Assembly (NCBI GenBank): GCA_049487715.1
Contig: CP150566.1
Coordinates: 248,001 to 312,000, forward strand
Direction of reading: 5' to 3'
From: Pycnococcus provasolii
Lineage: Eukaryota; Chlorophyta; Pseudoscourfieldiophyceae; Pseudoscourfieldiales
Length of the DNA stretch: 64,000 bases
The translations under genes were made by a program, and so were the position numbers. A model generated the notes under the pieces. It saw only the letters and a program-made list of their open reading frames with translations, was not told the DNA's origin and made no database searches. Below, one piece after another: positions 39,795 through 50,287 of the stretch. The stretch's first letter is position 1, and each line of letters begins with the position of its first letter.

Positions 39795-40620
39795 ATGTAC
39801 TTCCTTAACAGCTACCTTAAGGTGATGAAGTGGAGAACGAAGTGAAGTGATGGACCTCTGTCAAAAAAGACCCAGTCTGCCAGTGAGGTGACCAGTCGAC
39901 CTATTATGGATTCTGGTCGACCGACCGACCGGCCGGCCAATCGACCTGTTAGCACAGTTTACCACGTAAAGTTACAGTAAAACCTGGTACGTTGGGTGGC
40001 TTCTTCAATCTTCGCGTGATTACCGTCAAATCATCGGACTGCCTGATCACTGATGGGAATTGGTGATGGGATCCCATCGCGCCCAATCGCACGCATGATG
40101 AGAACTGCATCTGCGTGTCGGAACTCTTCCGAATCCCTCTACTTTTTTAGGAAGCCTTCCTACCAAGAAGTACTGAAACTTTACCGTTCGTTGACTACAT
40201 AGTTCTTACGTTCGTTCCACACTTCCACCGAGACGGCCGAGTGGCGCCGAGTTTGCCGTCGAGTCGACGACCTGGAAGGAAAAGGGAACGAGCGATCGAT
40301 CGGGACCACAATGATTGATCGTTGTACCACAGGTCTGTACCACTAAGGTTTAGTACTACTTCCTACGATAGTCGAGTCTATCGTGTCTCCCGACCAGCTG
40401 CCCAGCCGGTACAACGGTACTGTAAACCTTTATCTCTAACCTTAGTCTATAATATTCTCTGGACACACACCATCCTAGGCGTCCGGCGGCGTCCTTGACC
40501 TTGACCTTGAACGCTTGCAGGCTTGCACTGATTCAATGGTCACCAAGTTCTTGACTTGACTTTTGACGTTTATCTCTCTTGACCACCTACATAGTTGGTA
40601 TTACATAGCGTGCTTGCGGC
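39795..40620. other. 826-bp spacer, no gene recognised
   Basis: No protein frame of note. Short repeated motifs include GACCGACCGACCGGCCGGCC near 39920 and CGATCGATCG near 40294, and TTGACCTTGACCTTGA near 40495. No A/B-box pair or other RNA-gene signature was found by eye. Confidence 0.4.
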
Positions 40621-40929
40621 ATGCATCAGCTTTTGTACGTGCATCACGCGTCTTCTTGTGGTCTGCGCCGTAGCTCTGCTCGGATGGCAATGATCACGAC
40701 GCCTTACTATGGTGTGGGCGCGAAGGCTGTGCGCGTCACGAAACTCACGCCGACAGAGTACGAGGAGGAGGAGGAGGAGGGCGACGACGACGACGATGAC
40801 GCGAGCAACAGCTTAGGCAGCATCTTCGCGAGTGGCATCGAGGGTGCGTGGGGTGCACTTGCACGACCCGTGACGTCGTTTTCACGCGTGGGCCAGTTCG
40901 CATGCGTCGTCGGATACGCGTGCACTTGA
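40621..40929 (+). CDS. Hypothetical 102-aa protein with acidic tract
   Basis: From an ATG at 40621: MHQLLYVHHASSCGLRRSSA, then YYGVGAKAVRVTKLTPTEYE, a run of Glu and Asp, and SIFASGIEGAWGALARPVTS. Composition is plausible, but the acidic run is also a GAG/GAC microsatellite. No family recognised. It could start at 40684. Confidence 0.35.
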   Translation: MHQLLYVHHASSCGLRRSSARMAMITTPYYGVGAKAVRVTKLTPTEYEEEEEEGDDDDDDASNSLGSIFASGIEGAWGALARPVTSFSRVGQFACVVGYACT

Positions 40930-41087
40930 ACTCACATCTCAACTACAGTATGTACTCATGTATATCAAATCAATTATGCAATTTATGCATGTTGTCAAGG
41001 AATTGTTTATTTTTTTTCTTCAAATTGTTACTCAACTGTTGTTACTCAAATGATTTGTTGTTATTCGATACCTACTCGTGCGTGTTG

Positions 41088-43316
41088 TTAGCGAATGAAA
41101 GGCAGTATTTCGGCCAAAAGCGTGTCTCTCATCTTCTCAGCCCTGTCCTTCGCATCAGCCGCGGTATCTCCGTGAACACGAATCTCACCCATCCAAGTAG
41201 GCAGGCCGTCCGCCTTGCTGGTCACCTTGTCACCAGGGTGCACGAACACCTCCGCGCTCAGCACGTAGCTGACCTCCGCCCACTTCATGATCACCGCCTC
41301 GGCACCTTCCGTCACCGTCCCAGTCTTCGGCGCGTTGAGTGTGTAACCAGCGACGCAGTCAAGAGGGTCGCGATCCTCTGCCCTCCTCGACGAAGCCTCG
41401 CTGCCATCCACCGCGATACGAAACGGAGGATTGCATGGAATACCCACCGATGCGAAGATGTGCTCCTCGACGAGATCCACGCCATTCACGCGAAGGTTGA
41501 TGTCGCGCACTGGCCCTCCACCCATGCGCGTGTTCACCTCGATCAGTCGAGGGCCTCGACTTGTAGCCTTGAGCTCGACGTGGAACACACCTGTTGTCAG
41601 GCCCAGCGCATGGCAGCAGTCCACCCCCACGGTCTCGAGGGCGCGCTCAATCTCCAGCCCGAGGAGGCACGGCGCGTTGTCCCCCGTCTCGTTGAACCAA
41701 GGCTCCTCGCAAGGCCAATTGTCGCTGGTGGCGTTGTACACGGACTTTCCTTCCGAGAGGATCACGTCCACGTCCACCTCCTCTCCGTCGAGGTACTCCT
41801 CGAGCATGATTGTCGGCCAGTCTTGAGCTGCATCAGCCTCAGACCTTCCACCACCGCCATTGCCGTTGGCGACCGAGTCGACGTCGTCGTCCTCGTCGTC
41901 GCTTCCCATCACGAGTGCACCGGCGTTCACCTTTGCCCGGAACACGTCGCGGAGAACCTTCAGGTACGCCGTCGACAGCTTTTCGGCGGATTCCACCTTG
42001 AGCACACCGATGCTTGCCGCGCCGCTCACAGGCTTCATGACGAGCGGATATCCAATCTGCCCTCCAATCTCCAGCAACTTGTCCAAGTTCAGGTGTTCCT
42101 CCGTCATGTTGGCAACGAATTTCTTTCGTACGATTCGATTGTCGTGGTTAGGCGGCAGGCGAACGAGCGTCTCCGGGCTTGGCAGCATGCGACTCTGCAC
42201 ACTCGGAAGCCCGGCGTTGGCGACAGCTATGCGTGTCGCATGCTTGTCTCGCGCGGCGTCGACGGCGGAGCTAGGATTGCCTGGAAGTCCGAATATCTCC
42301 GCCAGCCGCGACGCGAGCGGCACGGCAATCTCGCAGAACGTCGCGATACCGTCAACCTCGACGCCGTCATGATCGATGAGTGATTGGATGGCATTTGCGC
42401 ACAGCTCGAGCGTCTTGGACGAGTCCGTCATGTCAACGGGAAGGAAGCGCTCGATGACACCCTCGTCTTCGAGCACCTGCGCCCACGAGTCAGGTCCGTC
42501 GATGATGTACGTGTTGACACCGAGCTGCTCGAGGCGCTCGTAGACGAACCTCTTTCCCATGGAACCGGTGGTGATGATGACAACCGCACCCTCGCGAAGC
42601 ACCTGCCTGCGCAGCTCCTGCGCCGCATGCGTTCCCTGGTGGATGAGCTCGTACGCGGCCCCGCCTTTGGCCGACGTCTTGAGTGCCTCGGAGATGGGAC
42701 TGAGAATTGGAGTGACGCCGTAGCTGCTCGCCACCTCCTGCACGCTCGCATCTGCGTACGTCGTCTCGAGTTTCTTCAAGTGTGCGTCTGTGAGAAAGTT
42801 CGCCTTGACGACATCTGGCGTGAGCTTTCCCCCTAGGGTGGGAAGAACGTCGTCGCGGCTTCGTCCGTACGGCGACACGCCGAGGCTGACGAATTCCGTG
42901 TTTTGTATGTTTACGTTGTTGGTGCGTATGGGCTTCGACTCTGTCAGTTCTCGTCCAGGAAGCGAGCCTGCGCTGGAACGCGTTCCATACGACGTTCCAA
43001 GCAGCGAGCCACCTCCCGTGAAGCTCGCGGGGCTTGCGGTGTACGCCGACGCGAACGGGCGTGGCAGTGACGACGCTCCTTGAAGCGACCCCTTGGTGGA
43101 GTTCCCACCCTCTGATCCTGAGTTGTTGCCTGCAAGCGAGGGAAGCGCACTTTCCAATCCTTCGTTGATAGCACGCATGCGATCGGCGATACGCGACCGA
43201 CGCTGCCCATGAGGGGCACCTTGTTGAGCACCATGTTCAATATTATCAACACCCGCCGCAAACGCGTGGGCACCGTGGTGGGAGCCACCAACGGGTATGG
43301 CAATGGCTGACACCAT
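41088..43316 (-). CDS. ATP-grasp ligase similar to carnosine synthase
   Basis: A 742-aa protein. The first 170 residues are Ser/Gly-rich and not conserved. From about 230 there is a Rossmann-like N-terminal lobe (GAVVIITTGSMGKRFVYERL, VNTYIIDGPDSWAQVLEDEG), then an ATP-grasp domain (RDKHATRIAVANAGLPSVQS, GYPLVMKPVSGAASIGVLKV, IMLEEYLDGEEVDVDVILSE, GVFHVELKATSRGPRLIEVN with the metal-binding E-x-N). The order matches carnosine synthase 1-type enzymes, which couple an amino acid to histidine with ATP. The actual substrates in an alga are unknown. The protein is shorter than vertebrate CARNS1. An acidic insertion (DDEDDDVD) sits near 490. Confidence 0.78.
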   Translation of the reverse strand: MVSAIAIPVGGSHHGAHAFAAGVDNIEHGAQQGAPHGQRRSRIADRMRAINEGLESALPSLAGNNSGSEGGNSTKGSLQGASSLPRPFASAYTASPASFTGGGSLLGTSYGTRSSAGSLPGRELTESKPIRTNNVNIQNTEFVSLGVSPYGRSRDDVLPTLGGKLTPDVVKANFLTDAHLKKLETTYADASVQEVASSYGVTPILSPISEALKTSAKGGAAYELIHQGTHAAQELRRQVLREGAVVIITTGSMGKRFVYERLEQLGVNTYIIDGPDSWAQVLEDEGVIERFLPVDMTDSSKTLELCANAIQSLIDHDGVEVDGIATFCEIAVPLASRLAEIFGLPGNPSSAVDAARDKHATRIAVANAGLPSVQSRMLPSPETLVRLPPNHDNRIVRKKFVANMTEEHLNLDKLLEIGGQIGYPLVMKPVSGAASIGVLKVESAEKLSTAYLKVLRDVFRAKVNAGALVMGSDDEDDDVDSVANGNGGGGRSEADAAQDWPTIMLEEYLDGEEVDVDVILSEGKSVYNATSDNWPCEEPWFNETGDNAPCLLGLEIERALETVGVDCCHALGLTTGVFHVELKATSRGPRLIEVNTRMGGGPVRDINLRVNGVDLVEEHIFASVGIPCNPPFRIAVDGSEASSRRAEDRDPLDCVAGYTLNAPKTGTVTEGAEAVIMKWAEVSYVLSAEVFVHPGDKVTSKADGLPTWMGEIRVHGDTAADAKDRAEKMRDTLLAEILPFIR

Positions 43317-44245
43317 TAATCTAGATATGATGGATGATTAACGCGTGAGATTATTTCGATGGGGGCCCGGGGGGGGGGAGGGGCCGGCGAAGATGAGTGG
43401 GTCCCGCGAAGTTCCGTGGACGGGAGGGGGAGGGGCCGAGGGGGGACGACGAGTAGAAATCTAAATGGGTCGAGTGCCGACCCGAACCATGCCAGTGCCG
43501 ACCCCAACCACGGCCCCACCCACCTGGACCTGGCGGCCAACCGAAGACGTTGGTTGTTGGTTGGGGAACGGTCGGGTCGCCCTTTGATGCAATCATGCAA
43601 ATCTCACCCTTGCAAGTTGCAAATAACCTTCTCGTCGTGCCGGAAAAATGCATAGTCCTAATGATCGGGCACGTTCTGGACAAAAGACATATTAGTTGCA
43701 TGTTAGTTGGGCGTTGCAACAGTGATGGAAGAAAACAAGTGTACTGTATGGAAATGGCATGTCGGGAACAACGGGAGGGAACAGAAACGAGTGTTTGGGG
43801 AAACGCGTCCGGCCACAGCACGATATCGCCACATCGCTCGAAAAGAACATCGAGGCGGAAAGCGACGCGCTTTTTTCGTTTTGCGACATGCAAACACGTT
43901 ATTTGGTAAATATCGTGATAAATACCGTGATCCAAAAAAGGCGAAAAGACCTCGAAGAGACCACAAAAAGACACGAGGCGCAGGCGGGGTTGCAGCGCGG
44001 CGAGCGGGACCTGCAGGCGGGTGGGTAACGCCAAAAAAACAACGCGCACGAATCGACATGCCAGGCTGGCAAGTCTTAGTTTTTCCCTTATGTATAAGGT
44101 ATGTGTATCCAATGACTTACCCGGGTAATAAGGTTGATAAAGTTCTTGATCGCGTCTAAAAAAATGAAAGAAAAAGAATGTAAAAGATAACTATGTAACT
44201 TCAAAAGAAAAAATTAAAAAGAGAAAAAAACAAGGTCAAGTCAAG
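43317..44245. other. 929-bp spacer upstream of the ATP-grasp gene
   Basis: Near the gene is a GC-rich stretch with CCGACCCGAACCATGCC and a related GCCGACCCCAACCA 26 bp later. Further on are two overlapping open frames on opposite strands that I do not accept. The 3' part (44157-44235) is A-rich. Confidence 0.4.
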
Positions 44246-45934
44246 TCAGACGAGGAACGCAACCATCACAGTGATGTCATCCTGTTTACCGCCAACGAAA
44301 ACGGGGTCGTCGTCGTCGTCATCCTCCTCCTCTTCCTCCTCGTCGTCCTCAGCGTCCTCAGCGTCAGCGACAGTGTCACCCTTCTTTTTTCTCCGCAACA
44401 ACTTACGCGCAGTTCGTAGCAGACTGCTTACAAATCCTCCGCCCGTTTTTCTCAAATGAGACTCGTACGAACGGGAAAATGGACTGATGTACTCGTCATC
44501 AACAGACAAGGCGGAGGCACGCTCCAGCAGAAGGTCTGCGGCAACCTGAGCTCTTGCCCTTGCAAATCTCGTGTAGTCGGACGACGACGATGTGCCATCA
44601 TCCTCGGTGTCAAGCAGGGCGCGCGTCGTCAACTCAGCCACGTCGCTCGCGTACAAGTTATCAAACAAGCCGTCGGTGCCCATCACCACGGCATCGCCAC
44701 GCTGCAGCCGAACGTCAGACGTCGTGCCGTCCGTCACCAAGTCCGTCTCTGGATAGTACGCTTCGTAACCAAGCTGGTAGGGGCAGTTGAACGTGTGGCT
44801 CGCTGTCGCGCAGTTGTACACAATCCTGCCCCGCCGAACGACGACGAAGCCACTGTCTCCCACATTCAGCGCGGAGAGGCTAGCGTCGCTCGGAGGCTGT
44901 GGAACGGACACCTCCGTATTTTTCTCCGACGCTTGCCGGCTGCGCTCCCACGCATCCTCGTCGCCAAGCGACACGCGTGCCAGGCATGCCGTCGTCGATC
45001 CTGGCAATTCCGTGACAAGGTGCGCAAACGAAAGTGCCGTCAACGGCGAAGCTCCCGTAGCTTTCGCATCAGCCGCCATCGTCTTGGCCATGCCGTACGC
45101 CGCGGCAGCTGCCTCAGGTTCTGCCGCAAATGACATTGCGGAGGAAAGCAGCTCGCGTGCATACGCACCCGCATCCACAGACTCCTCCTCGTCGTCCCCT
45201 AAGTACTGCCCATCGCTGCCCGTGCTCCAAGCGCTCACGCCGTCGCACACGCCAAGCCAATGCTCGCGACGCCACGGGGGCCCCGCGCGCTGCTCGGCGC
45301 TTGCATCTTCGCCAGGAGAGCCAGCTGCCGCCTTGTCTGCGCGAGGGATACCGGCGCAGCCAACCGCAAGCTGCATTGGAGCCGCCATGTCCAGCCAGCG
45401 TGGAATCTCCGCCTCGGGCACGTCAACCGCCGCCTCATCAACGTCGAGGAAAGCCACCTTGTCCATCACCGCCAAGCCTTCGGAATCATCCCAAGCTGCT
45501 GACGTCCCTCCGTCCACAATGGCGCCTAGTAGACGACTTGCCGTCTCCGACGGGGAAGACTGTGTCTCGCTCGCAGTCTTGGCGATGTACATGGCACCCG
45601 CCGACGCAGCCGAACTTGTCAAGAGAAGGCTGGCTGCTGGCAAGCCAGCCACGCTTCCGATTGCCACGGCACCGAGACCGCCGAGAAGCAGGCTTCCCGA
45701 CCATTGACGTGCCTCTTGCAAGTAATCGTCGTCGCTGAGATCATCTTCTTCCACCACCGCTTTGGCGTCCCCTCTTCTGTCGTCAATGTCTAAGCTGCCG
45801 TCGTCAGGTGCTGACGCCGCCGACGCTGCGGCAGCCTTCTGTGGCGGAGTTGCTGAAGTACAATGACGGCGTGATCGTCGTCGTCGCTGTGACTGTGATG
45901 TGCTGTGTCGTCGTGGCGCGGCCACCACCTGCAT
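44246..45934 (-). CDS. PP2C-family phosphatase, PPTC7/SpoIIE-like
   Basis: A 562-aa protein with a basic, Ser/Arg-rich organelle-targeting N-terminus, one or two possible membrane helices (about 75-125, LLLGGLGAVAIGSVAGLPAA) and a PP2C domain. Motifs: LGVCDGVSAW (metal-binding Asp), GSTTACLARVSLGD, ALNVGDSGFVVVRRGRIVYN, GDAVVMGTDGLFDNLYASDV and KQDDITVMVA at the very end. The domain arrangement resembles PPTC7-type phosphatases of mitochondria and plastids. A low-complexity Asp/Glu run precedes the last motif. The start at 45934 is the first ATG. Confidence 0.85.
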   Translation of the reverse strand: MQVVAAPRRHSTSQSQRRRRSRRHCTSATPPQKAAAASAASAPDDGSLDIDDRRGDAKAVVEEDDLSDDDYLQEARQWSGSLLLGGLGAVAIGSVAGLPAASLLLTSSAASAGAMYIAKTASETQSSPSETASRLLGAIVDGGTSAAWDDSEGLAVMDKVAFLDVDEAAVDVPEAEIPRWLDMAAPMQLAVGCAGIPRADKAAAGSPGEDASAEQRAGPPWRREHWLGVCDGVSAWSTGSDGQYLGDDEEESVDAGAYARELLSSAMSFAAEPEAAAAAYGMAKTMAADAKATGASPLTALSFAHLVTELPGSTTACLARVSLGDEDAWERSRQASEKNTEVSVPQPPSDASLSALNVGDSGFVVVRRGRIVYNCATASHTFNCPYQLGYEAYYPETDLVTDGTTSDVRLQRGDAVVMGTDGLFDNLYASDVAELTTRALLDTEDDGTSSSSDYTRFARARAQVAADLLLERASALSVDDEYISPFSRSYESHLRKTGGGFVSSLLRTARKLLRRKKKGDTVADAEDAEDDEEEEEEDDDDDDPVFVGGKQDDITVMVAFLV

Positions 45935-47740
45935 GTTTTATGTTGATGTTGTTGTTTTGGTGGGTAGAAGGTTTCTTCGTCAGCTTGAGTTGATGTGCAA
46001 TCATTTCAATCATCCACGCCACATCGCGCCCCACGCCTTCCATCCGACGGCGAAAAATCGCCGCAAGTCAATGATTTCTCCGCAGCGGCTTCGCACGCAG
46101 CGAATGCCGCGCACGTAGGAAGAACGAAAGTTATGAGTGAATTGCGAAATCGTCCTGTGGAAGGCTGCCCACCACCGGTCCTGTCTCTCAGCTCGTCAGA
46201 AACTTGGGTATAGTAACGAAGAAAGTGGTCTCATAGACAAAAGAGTCTCTGAAGGTGTCCTAAGAATTTGTTCTATCGAATTGTCCATCTTTCGAGCGAG
46301 GAGCAGGTTGGCTTTTTTTGTTGGTGGTGACACGCGCCAGCGGCAGCAGAAGCAGCAGAAGCAGAAGCGAGAGAGAGAAGGGTCAGGAAGAACGCAGCAT
46401 ACATGGTTAATCACTGTATTAGCTCAGCTCAAGTGTTGGATATCTCTAAAAGAGTTTTTTGTATTGTTTCGTCGTCACTCCCTCCTCTCTGTCTGTCTTT
46501 TGTCTCTGCCGTCTCTGCTTTGTGTGCGCGCGCCTTTCTTTTATTTCCCTTTTTTTCTCGTGCTGTGTGAAGGTGAAGGGCAAAGCAGGTGACGTACCGA
46601 CTTGTGACTTGCTGTTGAAACTTGCATGGTAAATTTGTTTTGTATGGATCTGTATTGGTGAGAGTTGTGGTTGTTTGTGAGTTTCGTTTTTTGTTTTTGT
46701 ATGGCGTGTCAACCACAATGCTGCCCCTTGGTTATAGTTTGTCGAGCATCACCCGGGACCGTGCGGGTGCACACCAGTGTTATCGATCTTCCCATAAGGC
46801 GGTTGGGGCGTGACGATCCACACGGGCTTCTTTGTAATTGTAGAGGATGAAGATTGTGGAGACACGCACGGAGATTCCGCTGGGTTAAGGAATCCAAGTT
46901 TTCTTTTTTTTTGTTTCTTTCTTTCGGAGTGAAAGCAAAGCAAATCAAAGAAAACAAAAAATCCGGATGTATGTGTGTGTGTATCGAATATTCCTTTCTT
47001 ATATCCAGCTTTCAGAATCGGGTAAAGCTTGCTTGTATGTATTTTGTCGTTCACTATGCTATGAAACATTCAGGTCTCAAAGATTATATAGACATATGGA
47101 AACATCACCAAGCTGGAATATAGAATGTGGAATAGGACAAATGTCGAACGACTCCGGAATATTATGCAGATACATACACACACAAAAAAAAAGCAAATAC
47201 AGGTGGCAAAGACACCACCATACAAGAAGACAAACACAAACACAAACACAAACACAAACACAAACACAAAACATACCTCTGATAAAAGCTGATAAAAGCT
47301 GATAAAAGCTGATGACGCTGTGAAACAAAAAATGAAGGGAAATACCTGTAGATACAGACTACGACGAGAGAGATACCGTTAAACAAATATTCCGAACGCT
47401 GAACGCTGCTGCTTAAGTGCGCATCCGTCACAGGCTTGAAATGGAAAGAACAGTGTGTTTCTTAAGCCGCCGCCATGCCAGCCCCAGCGAGCCCCAGCGA
47501 GAATGACAACTGGAACGAGCACCGTCCAATTCCTCGGTGCCCTGGAGGTTGGGGATCCGCTGTTGCTTTGGTACATTGTATGTTTATGAGTGAGTGGGAG
47601 AGTCTCCCTTGGGCTTTCGAGAAGGAAGGAGCGGGAAAGGGTTGAAACAGCGCTGGGTTAGGGTTTGAGGTTAGGGTTAGGGTAGACCGGTTAGCGGAGG
47701 GGTCACGCCATTGAGGACGCTGATATGTAAGTTACAGTAC
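45935..47740. other. 1.8-kb gene-poor spacer with microsatellites
   Basis: The longest spacer in the window. It holds an ACAAAC microsatellite (47229-47268), a GCTGATAAAA array of three to four units (about 47278-47312), and a TTAGGG tract at 47656-47683. A plus-strand frame at 46137-46592 is not convincing. I looked for tRNA and snRNA signatures and found none. It may contain an unrecognised RNA gene. Confidence 0.45.
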
Positions 47741-48790
47741 TTACAAGATGTGCACATCGGTCATGAAGGGAAAGTTGGCACTGAGAGTGGCGTAGTCGTC
47801 CTCGTCGTACAACTCGTCGTCCTCTGGAGTCGGCGCCTGGCCGTACTCGTTGTCGCCCCAGCACGCGATACTACCGTCGCGTCGAAGCGCTAGCGAGTGA
47901 TTACCACCCGCAGCGATGGCGACGAAGTCGCCTTGTATGCCGTCCGGAGGCGCCCGGCCGGCGCCGTTGCGTCCCCAGCACGCGATACTACCGTCGCGTC
48001 GGATCGCTAGCGAGTGAGCGGAACCCGCGTCGATGGCGACGAAGTCGCCTTGTATGCCGTCCGGAGGCGCCCGACCGTCGTCGTTGTCGCCCCAGCACGC
48101 GATGCTGCCGTCGCGTCGGATCGCCAACGAGTGATGCAAACCCGCGGCGATGGCGACGAAGTCACCTTGTATGCCGTCCGGAGGCGCCTCGCCGTCGCCG
48201 TTGTCGCCCCAGCACGCAATAATGCCGTCGCGCCGGAGCGCTAGCGAGTGATAGTCACCCGCGGCGATCGCGACGAAGTCGCCTTGTATGCCGTCCGGAG
48301 GTGCCTGGCCATCCAGGTTGGCGCCCCAGCACGCAATGTTGCCGTCGCGTCGGATCGCCAACGAGTGATAGACACCCGCGGCGATGGCGACAAAGTCGCC
48401 TTGTATGCCGTCGGGAGGTGCCTGGCCATCGTCGTTGTTTCCCCAGCACGCAATATTGCCGTCGCGTCGAAGCGCCAGCCAGTGATTGAAACCCGCGGCG
48501 ATGGCGACGAAGTCGCCTTGTATGCCTTCCGGAGGCGCCTGGTCGCCGTCGTTGCTTCCCCAGCACGCGATGTTGCCGTCATGTCGTATAGCGAGCGAGA
48601 AACAATTAAGGCATGCTCCAAGGTTCGCGTTGGCTCGCGACCTTGACTCAGCAGCTTTGCGAAGCTGCTCGTCGCGCTCCTTGACGATTGCGCGACGTCT
48701 TGGTTTATGCACGACGACAAGCCAATCACGCCAAACGGCGATGGCGGCGTCTCGCAGCCCATGCCCATGTGCGTCGCCGCTTGACTCCAT
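47741..48790 (-). CDS. RCC1-type beta-propeller protein with near-identical repeats
   Basis: A 349-aa protein: about 80 residues of charged N-terminus (VKERDEQLRKAAESRSRANA), then seven repeats of 39 aa (117 bp), consensus HSLAIRRDGSIACWGDN, then APPDGIQGDFVAIAAG, and a short acidic tail. This is the RCC1_2/RLD repeat, enough for one seven-bladed propeller. Repeats differ at only a few residues and are similarly close at DNA level, implying recent expansion or conversion. Function is not predictable; RCC1 proteins include Ran exchange factors, but those have longer, more diverged blades. The start at 48790 was chosen over open frame up to 48970, which passes through a telomere-like tract. Confidence 0.85.
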   Translation of the reverse strand: MESSGDAHGHGLRDAAIAVWRDWLVVVHKPRRRAIVKERDEQLRKAAESRSRANANLGACLNCFSLAIRHDGNIACWGSNDGDQAPPEGIQGDFVAIAAGFNHWLALRRDGNIACWGNNDDGQAPPDGIQGDFVAIAAGVYHSLAIRRDGNIACWGANLDGQAPPDGIQGDFVAIAAGDYHSLALRRDGIIACWGDNGDGEAPPDGIQGDFVAIAAGLHHSLAIRRDGSIACWGDNDDGRAPPDGIQGDFVAIDAGSAHSLAIRRDGSIACWGRNGAGRAPPDGIQGDFVAIAAGGNHSLALRRDGSIACWGDNEYGQAPTPEDDELYDEDDYATLSANFPFMTDVHIL

Positions 48791-49000
48791 GGCACCAAAC
48801 AAAGCAGACGCAGAACAAGCCAGCCGAATCGACAGGCGAAAGGGTAGCGTTAGGGTTAGCGTGAGGGCCCTTCTCCTTTTGCCTCCTCCCTTGTCACCTG
48901 CCCAAACGCGATTAATCCCGCCCCTCATTCCCAAACAGCTTTCCCAAACCACTTGCCCTTGCATGCGCATCCTTCCGCTTTAACGCTGAACAGGTACCCT

Positions 49001-50170
49001 ATGGCGTTAGGTCGAAGTTTTCGATCCATGTATGTATGGAGCCACTTGCGTCGATGTTCATCATGCTCGTCATCATCCTCGTCGTCATCAACACAGTTCA
49101 TATGGTTTCTGGAAGATTGTATTGATACTTCCCTGCGCTGTCTTGGACCGATCTTTGTCACATTAGCTCTCTGCATGATACTCTTAGTCATTTATCATAC
49201 GAGTATAGTGATACCTGTCATCGTTAGACAAGCTTACCAAAATGTTAATAATCATTCCAGCAACAAACATGCGTCATCAGTTTTCGGAGGTGTGTCATTT
49301 CCATTCTATCTTGCGCTTTTCCACTATCTCGCTATTGTATGGCTCTCGTTCAATATTCTGTTCAACTATGTCATGTGCATCTATCACCGAGGAGGATCGG
49401 GAGGATTTCAGGCTGGACGGTCAGTGACGGATAACGTGTACGAAAGACAACAAAGGGCGGGGGACTTGGAAACTGGCAACTTGATTGGCGACGACTCCTC
49501 ACACCAAAAAAAAACATATCAGACGCCTGCCGCCGCCGCACACGCACACGCTCCTGCGCCCGCGTCGGAAATGCTCGACGGAGCGCAGTGCGTTTTCCTG
49601 CCGCCGCAGGCACAACCGAGGTGGTGCTCGATATGCAACCAAACCAAGCCGCCGCTCACACAGCACTGCTACGTCTGCAAACGGTGCGTGGCGAAGCAAG
49701 ACCACCACTGCCCGTGGGTGTCCGGCTGCGTTGGGTTCCGCAACTACCGCTACTTCTTCCTCTTCATATTCTGGCTGTGGACCGGATGCGCGTACGCCGC
49801 CATCACCATGCTCTCCGCGCGCATCAGGCGCGTGGGCGTGGGCGTGCGACTCGTCGAATTCGCGTTCACAATCAGCGTATCCGTGTTCTGCGCGCTCTCG
49901 CTGCTGCTCGGTTGGCACGTGTACCTCGTGCTTACCGCACAGACAACCGTCGAGTTTCACAGGCAGCTCGGCAAGCGCCCCGAACGTCGCCGACGCGGAG
50001 AGACGTACGTTAACCCACTGGACCGTGGATGGGCGGACAACTGGAAACGCGCGCTCGTGCCTCGCGGCGCGAATGGCCATGGCGTCGCGTTTAACGGCAA
50101 GATGTGGTGGCTCGTGTGGATGCTTCCCCTCAAGCGCGCACCCATCGGCGATGGCGTGATGTACTTTTGA
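49001..50170 (+). CDS. DHHC palmitoyltransferase
   Basis: A 389-aa polytopic protein. TM1 (about 47-75) and TM2 (about 100-127) precede a Cys-rich domain WCSICNQTKPPLTQHCYVCK, then KRCVAKQDHHCPWVSGCVGF, with the active DHHC at 234-237 (Cys237). TM3 (FFLFIFWLWTGCAYAAITML) and TM4 (FAFTISVSVFCALSLLLGWH) follow, then TTVEFHR in the place of the TTxE motif. It S-acylates proteins at Golgi or plasma membrane. Target unknown. A Ser run near residue 35 comes from a TCATCGTCG microsatellite. The frame is open upstream to 48953, without ATG. Confidence 0.92.
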   Translation: MALGRSFRSMYVWSHLRRCSSCSSSSSSSSTQFIWFLEDCIDTSLRCLGPIFVTLALCMILLVIYHTSIVIPVIVRQAYQNVNNHSSNKHASSVFGGVSFPFYLALFHYLAIVWLSFNILFNYVMCIYHRGGSGGFQAGRSVTDNVYERQQRAGDLETGNLIGDDSSHQKKTYQTPAAAAHAHAPAPASEMLDGAQCVFLPPQAQPRWCSICNQTKPPLTQHCYVCKRCVAKQDHHCPWVSGCVGFRNYRYFFLFIFWLWTGCAYAAITMLSARIRRVGVGVRLVEFAFTISVSVFCALSLLLGWHVYLVLTAQTTVEFHRQLGKRPERRRRGETYVNPLDRGWADNWKRALVPRGANGHGVAFNGKMWWLVWMLPLKRAPIGDGVMYF

Positions 50171-50287
50171 TGAAAATTGTAAATAATTTGTTATTGTACG
50201 GATCCGCACCTCGCAGGGGCAGTTTCCAAAAAGCCCCTCCCTGAGATCTCGCTGACGTCAGAATATACGCCCCAAAAACAACAGCAA

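Noticed and set aside
40848-42383. Long plus-strand open frame (511 aa)
   Set aside because: Antisense to the ATP-grasp gene, rich in His/Arg as expected for a shadow frame.
43351-44112. Minus-strand 253-codon frame upstream of the ATP-grasp gene
   Set aside because: Cys/His/Arg-rich mixed composition, overlaps an equally long plus-strand frame, no domain.
46137-46592. Plus-strand 151-codon frame in the 1.8-kb spacer
   Set aside because: Low-complexity Gln/Lys/Arg then T-rich hydrophobic stretch; looks like chance in a T-rich region.
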